From assembly GCA_022457065.1 (NCBI GenBank), contig JAJGBQ010000003.1:3596001-3660000 (forward strand): a stretch of 64,000 bases of DNA. Direction: 5' to 3'. Positions 31,774-42,494 of this stretch are shown in pieces. The notes under the pieces are model-generated. The model was not told the DNA's origin, did not search any database, and saw only the letters and a list, made by a program, of their open reading frames with translations. A program made the position numbers and the translations under genes. Numbering within the stretch: position 1 is the stretch's first letter; each line of letters starts with the position of its first letter. This DNA comes from Curvularia sp. ZM96 (lineage: Eukaryota > Ascomycota > Dothideomycetes > Pleosporales > Pleosporaceae).

Positions 31774-33569
31774 TTAAGACTTGATTCCGTTCGTTCCGTT
31801 GAGCCCGTTAGTTCCATTGGCGCCATTCACCTTTGCCTTTCCACTTAGGTACGGCTCAAGCTCCTCCCGGTGAACTCCATCAGTACTGCTAGTGTTTGCA
31901 CCATGCGAGAAACCGCCAAAATAGTAGGGTGCGAGCCGCTGCTTTTCTGCGAGTTTGTCTTCCTTGATGCGAGCGAGCAGCTCTTGGGCTCTCTGGTTGC
32001 TCGAAAAGCGATCCTGTAAGATGTTAGAAAGAACTTGAGATGATTCGTGCCACGAGTACTTACAGGAAGTTTGTCCCATACTCTATAGTCGGTGCCGTGT
32101 GTGTCGATTACTCCGCAACCTTTGCGTGCGTACTCAGTGAAGAGGAAGAGACGGCTGGATTCAACCATAATCGTCAATTGATCTATGAAGGAGTCAGTTT
32201 GTAGTGATTCAAGTCAAGGCCGTGTGAACTCACCGGTTAAGATCTTCTCAGGCTGGCTTTCGTGGATACGCATGCCATGCTGATACCCCTCATGGAAGCC
32301 TCCATGTGGCGTGTGGCTGCCCTCGAAGCTACCTCCACCAGGCTGGAAATCGTCGCTTCGGCCAAGGCCCTGACCGTATATACAAGCCAGAAACTCAGAA
32401 GCTGAGTTGCGGTGGAAGTATGGCAGTCGGAAAGTATTGGTTGCAACATCCCATCGTGGCCCGAACCATAAGAAGTCACACAATGGCGTCAGGGGGTCGC
32501 GAGATTTGGCGGTCAACACTGTGAAAATTGAGGGGTCGGTATGGTCGATTGATGTGCTGTTCTGGGAGGAGAATTTGGTAAGGTCGTATTTGTATGGAAC
32601 GACGTTGCCGTGCCATGCTACAAGATCGAACGGACTGTGATCCTGCTGGATGGCTACAAGCTGACCATTCGTCTTGTTGACGATTTGCCAGTCAACATGC
32701 AACTCATCGTCGATAGCAGCCACTGGATACAGGAAGTCGCGAGGATTGGCCAGTCCGTGGCCACCGAGAGGTCCGAGATCTGGAAGTTCCCACATCGAGC
32801 CCCATACTTCAGTAATATAACCTCTTGCCGCAGAAGTACCAGGGGCCAGGTTGAAGCAGAATCTGATGCCACGCTGGATAACGCAGATCTCTCCAGGCTG
32901 CAGGAAGATCTTTCCCATCTCAGTTTTGATGTCGAGATTGCCTTGCTGCGCGCAAATGAGGAAGTCACCATCGGTGTTGCAAAATGCTCGCCGCTCCATG
33001 CTAGAGTTGATCATATAGACATAGAGCGCAATGCCTTCTCTGATGTTTGGATCGCCACTGCCACAGAGAGTGTGCAGACCGTCGGCAAAATCAATCTTCT
33101 CATCATCTTTCGGCAATGGGAATGGCCTCCACTCAGCTTGCTCAGGAAGGGTCTCGACCTTGGGGTTGATAGACAGGAAGCAATTTGTGATGTTGGATTT
33201 TGACTCGATAGGAATGTAGCCATCTTTTGAAGATCAGTGACGATTTCACAAGACTTTCAGAGAATACATACTGTGAGCAGCTGCTGGTCGGCAACGATAC
33301 ATATAAGTACTGAAGTTGTGCGCACGGGGGGCTGCAAAGGCCGAGTATGTGATGCCTTCAGTGTAAAGACCAAATCGGACTTCTTGTGGATTGTTTTGTG
33401 CAACTGGCAGTGTACCTGGGATGACTTCAGATTGATGCCGGTTTCCCCATCCTGCTTGATAGTCGTATGGATCGTTTGCTCGTGTTGGCTTTAGCCGCTG
33501 GAGATCCGTGAAGTGAAATGCCTTCTGGGGATCGGTCACAAGTTTGCGCTCTTTGAAGTCTTGCATCAT
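31774..33569 (-). CDS. Divergent homogentisate 1,2-dioxygenase-like ring-cleavage enzyme
   Basis: Four exons: 33569-33272, 33223-32234, 32182-32064, 32013-31774; 548 residues, about 100 longer than typical fungal HmgA. HGD landmarks are clear: YDYQAGWGNRHQSEVIPGTLP near the N-terminus, CNTDGDFLICAQQGNLDI, GEICVIQRGIRF and SPFDLVAWHGNVVPYKYDL. Candidate iron ligands remain: His in YFHRNSASEF, Glu in SEF and His in THTPHG-like SHTPHGG. The surroundings of these residues differ from canonical HmgA. The extra length is an N-terminal block, internal insertions and a tail rich in NGANGTNG repeats. It should open a para-diphenol ring by Fe(II)-dependent dioxygenation. Given its neighbours (maleylacetate reductase, 3-oxoadipate enzymes) homogentisate itself may not be the substrate. 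Confidence 0.88.
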
Positions 33570-34016
33570 GTCTGATATGGGAATTTGTGTAATGAGTATG
33601 CTAGCATGGGTTATGTCAAAACTGATGTCTTATATCGAATTCCCATAGCTGTGAAACGGTAGGCCGACATCTGCCGCCGCTAGATGATCGGCCTGTGCAT
33701 GATGTGGCGGCGGGGCCTACCCTTAGCAGCGGGGTTAGATCGTCGGTAGCTGGGATACCGGAGCTGCAAGAGACCCACAATGAGTGAAGGATGTCCTGGT
33801 TAGTGGGTCCAGTGAGATCATATCGTCCTACCCATTACTTGGTGGATGGAACCACAACGTGGGACTCACAACTCACTTGCGGGGTCTTTTCAGTTCGATC
33901 AAACACATAATCACAACTCTAGTGCTGACTCAGATATAGAACTGGGGAATTTACTGCATGTCAACATTCGGTAGATGAGCAATCTTATGTATTGCAACCA
34001 CGGCGGTTAAAATTAT
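33570..34016. other. Intergenic, promoter of the HGD-like gene
   Basis: 447 bp between the HGD-like start (minus) and the stop of the next minus-strand gene. GC-rich patches at about 33670-33740 alternate with AT-rich DNA. No gene seen. Confidence 0.45.
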
Positions 34017-35444
34017 TTATTTTGAGGCAGCTAAGACTTCGTCGACCATGAGCCCACATGAGCCTAGGTAGTTTTTAGCATCGCACAACGAACTCAACTC
34101 CTCGTTGGAGATTTTGTCGGTGATTTCAGGTCGTGTTTGGAGAGCTTCTAATAAGCTGGTGTCGTTCTCGATACTCTCTTTGCATGCCTCGTAAACAATG
34201 TCGTGCGCTTTCGAGCGACCAACATGTGGAGCAAGACCCATCATGACAGCCTCGGCGACAATCAAGCCCCTAGTTGAGTACAGATTAGTGAGCATTTGCT
34301 TGGGATTCACAACCAGGCCAGAGAGTGCAAAGTCAGCCTGGTTGAGTGCTCCAACAGCAATGACAAAGCTTTCTGGCACAGCCACCCATTCGAGATGCCA
34401 TGGACCGGAAGCGCGCTCGAAGTCCGACACCATGCCATCGAGCACCAAGCCCGCGTTTGACCGCAATATTTTCGAGGCTGCTAGAATGACCTCGCTTGAG
34501 ATGGGGTTTCTCTTCTGCGGCATGGTAGACGAAGCACCTCGGTGTGGCACAAAGGGCTCCGATACTTCAGAAAGCTCGTTGGATGACATGATGATGATGT
34601 CCAGGGCGAGCTTGCCCAATGACCCACCAACAAGTGCGAGGTAATTTGTAATTTCAGCAACACCGTCTCTTGCAACATGCCAGGTGATGGGAGGATCTGC
34701 AAGCCCAAGATCTTTTGCCATTTCCTTTCGAACCCGAATGCCATCATCGCCTGATCCTAATGAAGCCAAAGAACCTGCCGCTCCTCCGAATTGCACCATT
34801 AATGCGCGGTCCTTTAGCTGTTCCAAACGTTCTAGGTGCCTTTGAAAACCAGAAAGCCAAATAGCACACTTATGGCCAAAGGTAATGGGCAGAGCATGTT
34901 GCAAGTGTGTGCGGCCGGCCATAGGAGTGTCGCGATGTTTCTTTGAGAGATGCTCGAGGTTCTTGATTACGGACCGGAGTGTTCGCTCAACAATCTGAAG
35001 ACCCTCCTTCATCTGCAACATGCTTGCCAAATCCATGATATCCTGCGTAGTTGCTCCCCAATGCACATATCGTCCAGCCTCGTCACCGCAGGATGCAGAT
35101 AGCTGGCGTACCAATGGAAAGATGGGATAACCGACAATTTCTGTCTCACGACGCAGCTTGTCATAGTCCAACTGTGCTTCTCTTGCTTTCGATGTGACAA
35201 CTTCTCCAATGTGGGACGGGATAACATTGCATTTTGATTGTGCTCTGGCCAGAGCGGTTTCGGCGTCCACGCATCGGTCAATGTATGCTTTGTCGTCAAA
35301 TACCTTTCGAATCTCGTCTGTTCCGAAGAGAGTGCGAAAGATGACAGAGTCAATTGCGCTGACGCTGCCGAGTAGTCTCTGTTGAGGACGCACAGTCGAG
35401 AGCCGTGGGATTGCACGCAGTGGGGCACGTCGAAGCAAGAACAT
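34017..35444 (-). CDS. Bacterial-type 3-carboxymuconate cycloisomerase (PcaB)-like, fumarase/aspartase superfamily
   Basis: Intronless; 475 residues from the start at 35444 (MFLLRRAPLRAIPRL), in the normal range for PcaB (~450). The frame is open to an ATG at 35543, adding 33 residues that look like UTR. Superfamily motifs are intact: GRYVHWGATTQDIMD, GRTHLQHALPITFG with the conserved His, and the signature GASSTMPQKRNPISSE containing the catalytic serine loop. Bacterial PcaB cyclises 3-carboxymuconate to 4-carboxymuconolactone; fungal carboxymuconate cyclase (Neurospora type) is an unrelated beta-propeller. In this cluster it may perform a cycloisomerisation or elimination step between ring cleavage and maleylacetate/3-oxoadipate. 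Adenylosuccinate lyase is unlikely because the ASL-specific C-terminal domain is not evident. Confidence 0.88.
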   Translation of the reverse strand: MFLLRRAPLRAIPRLSTVRPQQRLLGSVSAIDSVIFRTLFGTDEIRKVFDDKAYIDRCVDAETALARAQSKCNVIPSHIGEVVTSKAREAQLDYDKLRRETEIVGYPIFPLVRQLSASCGDEAGRYVHWGATTQDIMDLASMLQMKEGLQIVERTLRSVIKNLEHLSKKHRDTPMAGRTHLQHALPITFGHKCAIWLSGFQRHLERLEQLKDRALMVQFGGAAGSLASLGSGDDGIRVRKEMAKDLGLADPPITWHVARDGVAEITNYLALVGGSLGKLALDIIIMSSNELSEVSEPFVPHRGASSTMPQKRNPISSEVILAASKILRSNAGLVLDGMVSDFERASGPWHLEWVAVPESFVIAVGALNQADFALSGLVVNPKQMLTNLYSTRGLIVAEAVMMGLAPHVGRSKAHDIVYEACKESIENDTSLLEALQTRPEITDKISNEELSSLCDAKNYLGSCGLMVDEVLAASK

Positions 35445-35795
35445 GATGAATGGTCTGTCAAGGGGATAAAACTCAATGGGTCTCAAAGAGAAATAAACCC
35501 ATTGAAAAATGCCGCCACGACATGCACGACATGGCGGCTCCAAGCCGATGGACAGTGGAAGCCGGCCGTGTGGGACGCGGGAGCTGCGACTGTGTGGGGA
35601 AGAGGTTGGCGGAGTGTACTAGTAGGAGGGGTCCTGGATCTGCCGGTGGCGGAAGGCGCCGGTGAGCACATACCTACACGTGACCACGCGTTGGTTGCGC
35701 ATCCACGTGTGGAGCTTCTACGCAATCCAAGGTCACGATCATCACCAACACATTCACCGCTACACACAATCAACTCGAAGTTGTTATTATTGGCG
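35445..35795. other. Intergenic stretch
   Basis: 351 bp between two minus-strand genes of the aromatic cluster. It carries the promoter of the PcaB-like gene and the thiolase 3' end. No gene. A GTGTGGGG string is at about 35593. Confidence 0.4.
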
Positions 35796-37131
35796 CTATG
35801 ATTCTCTGACAAATAGCGATGCGACACCTAGGCCAGTGCTGGCACACATACTAACAATGCCAATCTCCTTATCCTGGCGCCGTAACTCCCCGAACAACGT
35901 CGCCGTCTGACGCGCACCGGTGGCTCCGGTAGGATGCCCAAGCGCTATAGCCCCACCATTTGGATTCACTTTGTCTTCGTCCAGGCCAAGTTTTCGTATG
36001 CATGCGATGGTTTGGCTTGCAAAGGCCTCGTTCAATTCGATAATATCCACATCGCTGAGCGCTACGCCTGTCCATTCAAGCAGCGCTGGTATGGCGAAGA
36101 CTGGGCTGATGCCCATCTCATCTGGTGCGCAGCCTCTGACTTGCGTACCCACAAAGCGACCTAGTGGTTTCAGACCTCTAGCTTCTGCCCATGAACGTCG
36201 AGCGAGGATAGTGGAAGATGCTCCATCGGAGATTTGAGAGCTATCCAGTCAGCATTGCGACAGTAGCTTAGAAGGGAGACTTACGAGTTGCCAGCAGTAC
36301 TCTTGCCGTTTTCTCCAAACACTGGCTTGAGCGTGGAGACTTTCTCAAAAGTCAGACCGTGTCGGATACCATCGTCTTTGGTAACTTCAAACTCGGCTGG
36401 CTGTCCACTTGCTTCATCAACTCGTTGGACCTTCACAGGTACTGTCTCCCAATCGAAACGACCTTCTTTCTGTGCGCGGCTTGCGCGACCGTGACTTTGG
36501 ACCGCGTACTCATCCTGCGACTTTCGATCAATATTGTATCTTTCTGCCACGTTCTCTGACGTGATGCCCATAGGCATCAGGCAGTCACGGGCGTCTTTGA
36601 TGCTGGAATTCAGCAGAGTAGGGGAAACGTCTGACGGGATTCCCCGGGAACCGTAATTCCTCGACATGCTTTCCACGCCTCCAGCAAGCCCCACGTCCAC
36701 CTGGCCCACCATGATCGAGTGTGCTATGTGGGTTATTGCCTGCAAGCTGCTCGAGCATTGACGATTGACCGTGTGAAAAGTGGTCGAATTTGGGAAGCCA
36801 GCATGGTTAAGTGCCATGCGCCCTGTCTTTGCGAAACCGAGTTCAGCGAGAACATTCCCTATTAAGACATCGTTGACATCGCTCTTCTCAATCCCAGCTC
36901 GTCGTACAGCGGCTTGCATGACCTGTTGTGGCTCAGTCGTTGCTCAAAAGTCATTACCACTGAACTCACTGGCATCAGAATATCCTCGGGATGTGCATCT
37001 TTGTATCCGCCCTTAAAACCACGATTAATTGGTGACCTGACGGCAGAGAGCAATACAACGTCATTCGGGCTCTTCTGAAGGATGCTCCGTGCAGCCCTGC
37101 TGAAGTTTGCCATCTTTAGGAATACCCTCAA
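35796..37131 (-). CDS. Acetyl-CoA acyltransferase (thiolase), probably 3-oxoadipyl-CoA thiolase
   Basis: Three exons: 37131-36970, 36922-36285, 36240-35796; 414 residues, a typical thiolase length. Acyl-accepting Cys lies in VNRQCSSSLQAI; the conserved His is in GHPTGATGAR; ELNEAFASQ is standard. The second catalytic Cys is in SMCASTGLG, where most thiolases read C-x-G-G/V-G. The N-terminus before NDVVLLSAVRSP is short and basic; two in-frame starts (MRVFLK, MANFSR) are possible. The enzyme cleaves a 3-oxoacyl-CoA into acetyl-CoA plus a shortened acyl-CoA. It shares a 257-bp divergent promoter with the maleylacetate reductase-like gene, and a CoA-transferase follows, so cleavage of 3-oxoadipyl-CoA to succinyl-CoA and acetyl-CoA is the likely job. 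Confidence 0.9.
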
Positions 37132-37388
37132 ATCTCACACGATCCATTCTGATCAAGAAGACCCTCTATGTAGTGCATACTCAAACGTGGTACCGGGATC
37201 ATCGCATGTGGTCGCGGTACTCGCTGTGGCGGGGCGATTGCCTGTGTGGGGCGACCTCGGAGACCCCTCTATGACGACTGGCCGATTCAGGGCAACATCG
37301 GTGTCAGCCGAATCTAGCCTGCATGAAGGCACAACAGTTCGCTTTCAACATTCTCAGTAGCAAATTGAGACAAAAACGGCTCTTTACA
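37132..37388. promoter_or_regulatory. Compact divergent promoter, thiolase / maleylacetate reductase
   Basis: 257 bp between head-to-head starts, so the two pathway genes probably share control. It contains GCGGGGC at 37229-37235 and GTGGGGC at 37246-37252; both continue as GGGGCGA, a direct repeat 17 bp apart. An ATG at 37323 lies upstream of the chosen reductase start. Confidence 0.5.
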
Positions 37389-38850
37389 ATGGCTCTCCCT
37401 AACAAGTACCAAAATGGTAGCATCGACTCCTCCACGAAAGGAGTGTACAGAGCATCGCCCATCAAACTTATGATATACGGAAATGGTGAGTATATGTCTC
37501 CTCTTTGCTCGCATCAAAGCTAAGTCTCAACCCAAGGAACAAGCAACCAGCTTCTAGATGTCATTGGAGAGCTCGGTGCTACTAAGGCTTTCATCATTAC
37601 CGGCCGATCGCTGTATGAGAAGACTCCAGTGATCAAGAATATCGAGAAGACCTTGGGATCAGCCCATGGCGGTACATTCAGTAAGATTGGGCAGCATGCG
37701 TAAGTACATTGCGCTTTCTTTTTGTCGCAACAGAGGTTCACGCCATACAGACCAATTCAAGACATCAAAGAAGCCACCACTTTGATGGCAAAGTCAGGCT
37801 GCGATGTTCTTGTATCAATAGGAGGCGGATCGCCTATCGATTCGGCCAAGGCTATAGCATATAACATCCACCAAGAGACAGGAAAGTGGATACCCAGTAT
37901 TGCAGTTCCGACGACACTGAGTGTCGCTGAGACGACACAAAATGCTGGTTTTACTACCGAAGAGAAGCACAAAATTGCGGTCAGCAACCCAGAATTGGTA
38001 CCGAAGGGTAAGTGGCGACTCATTCCAGGAGATTATGAGCATGTTCTGATCATGACTAGCCGTGGTTTACGACGGAGACCTTGCCCTGTATACACCTTTG
38101 GATCTGTGGACTAGCACAGGGGTATGAAGCAAACTCTTTGCAAGAAACAAACCAAGAGAAGCTCACTGACTTTGCCTCAGATTCGATCACTGGACCATGC
38201 GGTAGAGCTGATGTATCACCCACTTGCAGCTGAAATACCAACGAAGCGTATGGCTTTGGAGGCGATCAAAGATCTCTTCACTTACCTGCCCCAGTCGAAG
38301 GCTAACCCAGATGATGCGCAAGTCCGCACAAAGCTCTTCGTCGCTTGCTACTCATCGCTTTTCCCCTTCCTCTACACTGGTGGTGTCGGCCTCAGTCACA
38401 GCATTGGTCATGCCATCGGCGCCACGTATAGCATTCCACATGGAATCACTAGCTGTCTCAGTCTCGCGCCTACAGTCCATTTCAAGGCTAGCAACCCAGA
38501 GGAAGCAAAGCAGATTGCCAGAATTATTCCATATATTGGCAAACAGAGCACGGGTAGTGACGAAAAAGATTCACACATTGTTGCTGATGCCATTGCTAGC
38601 CTTGTTGAGGGACTCGGACACAAAACAAGCTTGACAGCCGTAAGTTATGAACTTATGCTTAAAAGTAACTACTAACAATCCTGCAGTACAACGTGCCAAC
38701 AGGCGAAGCCGAAGAAGAAGCCATTGCCTTGCGCGCACTTCACAGCAAAGAACATAAGGATTTTGCTAGCTGTATGTCATTTCCTCTGTGTCTTGAGACC
38801 AACAACTGACGTGTGATCTAGTGAAACAAATCGTGCGCAACCTCTACTGA
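37389..38850 (+). CDS. Maleylacetate reductase-like iron-containing alcohol dehydrogenase
   Basis: Seven exons: 37389-37485, 37537-37699, 37751-38007, 38060-38121, 38181-38639, 38687-38771, 38822-38850; 383 residues. All phases agree and the last exon supplies only KQIVRNLY. The nucleotide-binding motif VSIGGGSPIDSAKAIA and the PTTLSVAETTQNAGFT loop are typical of the maleylacetate reductase branch of iron-type dehydrogenases. Metal-site histidines lie in HSIGHAIGATYSIPHG. Maleylacetate reductase makes 3-oxoadipate from maleylacetate with NAD(P)H in hydroxyquinol, hydroquinone and resorcinol routes. With the next gene (CoA-transferase) and the divergent thiolase this forms a coherent lower pathway. 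Another short-chain alcohol substrate is possible but less likely. Confidence 0.9.
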
Positions 38851-39484
38851 TCTATATGCCAAGGGTAGATAGTGTTACCGAGGAGCAGATTCCTCTGGCT
38901 CAGATAATCAAAACATTCAAAATCAGCATAGTCGATGAGGCAGCCCAGTGATGTAAGACCGACTTATTCTCCGACAAATGAACCAGATATGCTTGTTTTG
39001 AACAATGGAAATGGTTTCCAGGCCGGCGGTGGAAACCTTTTCCATGTCCGCGCCCCATTAGCTTTTTCCGATACCTGTGTCAGCCAATCAGCGTGCATTT
39101 TGCCCGCAACCTCCGCATTGCCTTCGGTTAAGTTCTTTCCCGCAGCCTCCGATTGTGGAGACTTTCTTACCCGCCATCGGCACGGCATTTGTGTCGGGCA
39201 GCCCCAACTGGCTAGTAACAATGATGCATGTCCTCGTGGTACTTGTGGGGAGCGTCATCTCCGCATCAAGCATCTACTCGCCATATTTTCTTTCATATTT
39301 TGTGCGTTGACGATTGTGAAGGACACCGAAGCCGTCGCTGTGCCATAGTCATCTTTGTGCCCGCATTGAAGAAGTCTTTTGGAATCCCTTAGCCATTGGG
39401 TCCTATTATATAACGCGTTGGACGGATTGAAATTCCCTGAGAGTGACCTCTCCTACATCTCGCCCAGTCACTAGAACCTTCACA
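38851..39484. other. Intergenic, CoA-transferase promoter
   Basis: 634 bp. A TATA-like TATTATATAA lies at 39404-39413, about 75 bp upstream of the next start. A GTGGGGA string is at 39245-39251. Short open frames in both directions have no family features. Confidence 0.45.
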
Positions 39485-41244
39485 ATGCAAAGATCTCTGC
39501 TCTTTTCAGCACGCCGCCGCGGCCCAGCGACGGGCATGCGCTTCTTCTCTGCCAGCACATCACGGCCAGCGATCAACAAAATAGTGTCTTCCGCTCAGGA
39601 AGCGATCAAGGACATGAAGTCTGACTCCACCCTCCTAGTCGGCGGCTTCGGATTCTCTGGAGTGCCAAATACTCTTATCAATGCTCTGCGCGACCGATCA
39701 GACCTCACAAACTTCACAGTTGTCAGCAACAATGCGGGAATGCCAGGTGTCGGGCTGGGCCAACTTTTGGAGACGAAGCAGATTGGCACCATGATTGCAA
39801 GTTATATTGGCGATAACAAAGTGTTTGAGCAAATGTACTTGAAAGGCGAATTGAGTCTGCAGTTGACTCCTCAGGGAACCATCGCAGAGAAGTGCGCTGC
39901 AGGTGCTGCGGGAGTTCCAGCTTTCTACACACCCGCTGCATATGGAACAATAGGTTCGTATCTCAGAAACCAAGATATAGGAAGTTGCGTAACTGACAAA
40001 ATGTAGTACAAACCGGTGAACTACCTGTCCGATATAACACTGACGGTACCATCGCAAAAATGGCGCCACCAAAAGAGACTCGCGAATTTAACGGAAAGCC
40101 TTATGTCATGGAAGAAGCCATCTTTGGTGACTATGCCTTTGTCAAGGTGGCCAAAGCCGACCGTCTCGGCAACTGCCAGTTCCGAAAAGCACAGAACAAC
40201 TTCAACGAGGCAATGGGAAAGAATGCAAAGATGACAATTGTAGAGGCAGATGAGATTGTTGAAGATGGCGAGATTGCGCCAGAGGATATCCATCTCCAGG
40301 GAATTTACGTCAAGCGAGTGATCAAGAGCACAGTAGGCAAGGAGATTGAGAGGAAGGTGTTCTGGAAGAGCCCAGAGGAGCAGAAGAAGGCGCTGTTGGA
40401 AGGCGGTACGTTCTGTGTGGGATCTAACGGTTAGAATGTGTTGGTTACTAACAGCGGAATAGGATCATCAGAAGCGTCACAGAAGCGTGAGCGTATCATC
40501 AAGCGCGCAGCACAAGAACTAAAGGATGGCATGTATGTCAACCTTGGTATTGGCATGCCCCTTGCAGCACCTGCCTTCCTTCCAGAGGGTACAGAAATCA
40601 TTCTCGAGTCCGAAAACGGCATTCTGGGTATGGGAAGATATCCTAAGCCCGGAGAGGAGGTTTGTTCATGAGCATCTTATTGTGCGTGGGAAGCGGGCTA
40701 ACGCAACCACAGGACCCAGATCTGATTAATGCTGGAAAAGAGACCGTTACACTAATCAAGGGCGCATCGACATTTGGAAGCCACGAGTCATTCGGCATGA
40801 TCCGCTCGGGACGGATAGACGTTGCAATGCTCGGTGCTATGCAGGTCAACCAATACGGAGGTATGTCTCTTTAACCTTTGCACGCAAGACTGAACCCATT
40901 CTCATCCAAATTCAGACCTAGCGAACTTCATGCTTCCCGGAAAGGTCAAGGGTATCGGTGGCGCCATGGACCTTGTTGCAAACCCCACACAAACCAAAGT
41001 CGTCATCACCATGGAACACGTCGATAAGAAGGGCAACCCCAAGATTCTGAAGCAGTGCACATTCCCGTTGACGGGACAGAAGTGTGTGAGCACAATCATT
41101 ACTGATTTAGCCGTCTTCGAGTGCGACCGGGTTGAGGGACTCACTCTGATAGAGCACGCGAAGGGCGTTACTGTGGATGAAATCAAGAGCAAGACGGAGG
41201 CGCCGTTTAAGGTCAGCGAGAACTTGAAGGAAATGACGATTTGA
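39485..41244 (+). CDS. Class I CoA-transferase of the SCOT / 3-oxoadipate type
   Basis: Five exons: 39485-39953, 40007-40405, 40463-40659, 40713-40860, 40916-41244; 513 residues with the alpha and beta halves fused, as in eukaryotic SCOT. The N-terminus (MQRSLLFSARRRGPATG) is a typical mitochondrial presequence. The alpha half shows LLVGGFGFSGVPNTLI and NNAGMPGVGLGQLL; the beta half carries the catalytic glutamate in LESENGILGMG. Ketoacid CoA-transferases move CoA from succinyl-CoA to acetoacetate or 3-oxoadipate. The upstream maleylacetate reductase and divergent thiolase favour 3-oxoadipate here. A general SCOT role for ketone bodies remains possible. Confidence 0.92.
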
Positions 41245-41400
41245 TGCAAGATTAGGAAAAGCGTTTGATTTGATATTTTCCAGTTGCATGTTGAATAGCG
41301 ATTTCCTTTTTGACCTGAATATTCAAGACCATTGAATCCGACCGAACAAATTCACATTTACGCCGTCCTAATCACCACCCAATCCCCTGTGTGCACAATC

Positions 41401-42494
41401 TTAATCCGCAAACTCCCACGTCCCATCCTCTCTCTTCCTCGCCTTGTCCTCATATCCCTCAGGCAATTTCCCCCCAACATGCAAATAAATACTACTCCCA
41501 TCACGATCCCTGCAGCGCTCATCCACTGCCGCCTCTTGCCACACCTCCAACGCTCTCTCCGCCATACTACACTTCGTCCCCACCTGCCTCGCGCTCTGCA
41601 CACCGAGTCCCAAATCCTTAATCATCATTTGCGTCTTGAACCCCGGCTTATATCCGCTGTTACTCGGGACCCAATACTCCTTCTGCACATTCGGAACAGG
41701 CATAACATGGTCGCACATCCACGACTGGCCCGTGCTAGATTTTATCACTGCATATAGCACCTCTGGGTCCAGGCCGTGCGATATACCGAGTGCAAGGGCC
41801 TCTGCGGTAGCGAGTAAGATGGTGCCCGAGAGGTAATTGTTTGCGATTTTAGCGGTTAGGCCGGCACCGAGATGAGAAAGGTAGAAAGATTTTGAGGCCG
41901 GGCCGAGCATTGAGAGGAGGTGGGTGAGGCGTGGGGATAGATTGGCGTTGGCGAGAGGGGATGAGGGAGATGGGTACCCGATTAAGAGGGCTAGAGTGCC
42001 TGCTTGGGCGGCTGGCACGCCGCCTGAGACGGGGGCGTCGATGTAGACCCCGATTCCTGCTTCCTTTAGTGCAGATCCGACTGTTTTTGTAGTTTGGACG
42101 TCAATGGTGCTGCATTCGAGCATGATTCTTTCGGGATCTTTGCGAGCGGCTATCACGCCGTTTTGTTCGTCGAGATATACTTTTTTCACGTCGTTCGAGT
42201 CTGGGACGATAGAGATGAGATAGCTGGCTTTTTCTGCGGCTTCTCTTGCGCTAGATACGATTTCTATGGCACCATGGGACGAGTATTCTGATGCGAAGCG
42301 GCTGCAGGCGGAGGCGTTGATGTCGTTGATAAAGAGCGTGGAGGTCTTGGGCATTTTGAGGCGAATGTTGGATGCCATTGCGTAGCCCATTGCTCCCAGG
42401 CCTATGTTTCATTTGTCAATGCATGGCCATTGCATTTAGGTTTGTATCTGGTCATGTTGGTGTAAATACCGATAAAAGCGTAGTGCTCTGCCAT
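41401..42494 (-). CDS. Beta-hydroxyacid dehydrogenase (3-hydroxyisobutyrate dehydrogenase family)
   Basis: Two exons, 42494-42470 and 42401-41401; 341 residues. The 25-nt first exon encodes MAEHYAFI and, joined to exon 2, completes the NAD motif GLGAMGYAMASNI. The substrate-binding motif DAPVSGGVPAAQAGTL and the catalytic lysine motif GAGLTAKIANNYLSG are intact. These enzymes oxidise small 3-hydroxyacids with NAD(P). The gene converges on the CoA-transferase (about 156 bp between stops) and shares a divergent promoter with the NmrA-like gene. It may process a side-chain acid of the aromatic substrate, or serve valine catabolism. The last ~40 residues (KLPEGYEDKARKREDG) are an unusual charged extension. 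Confidence 0.9.

Noticed and set aside
35445..35543. Upstream start of the PcaB-like protein
   Set aside because: The extra 33 residues (MEPPCRACRGG) have no counterpart expected in the family, and length from 35444 is already normal.
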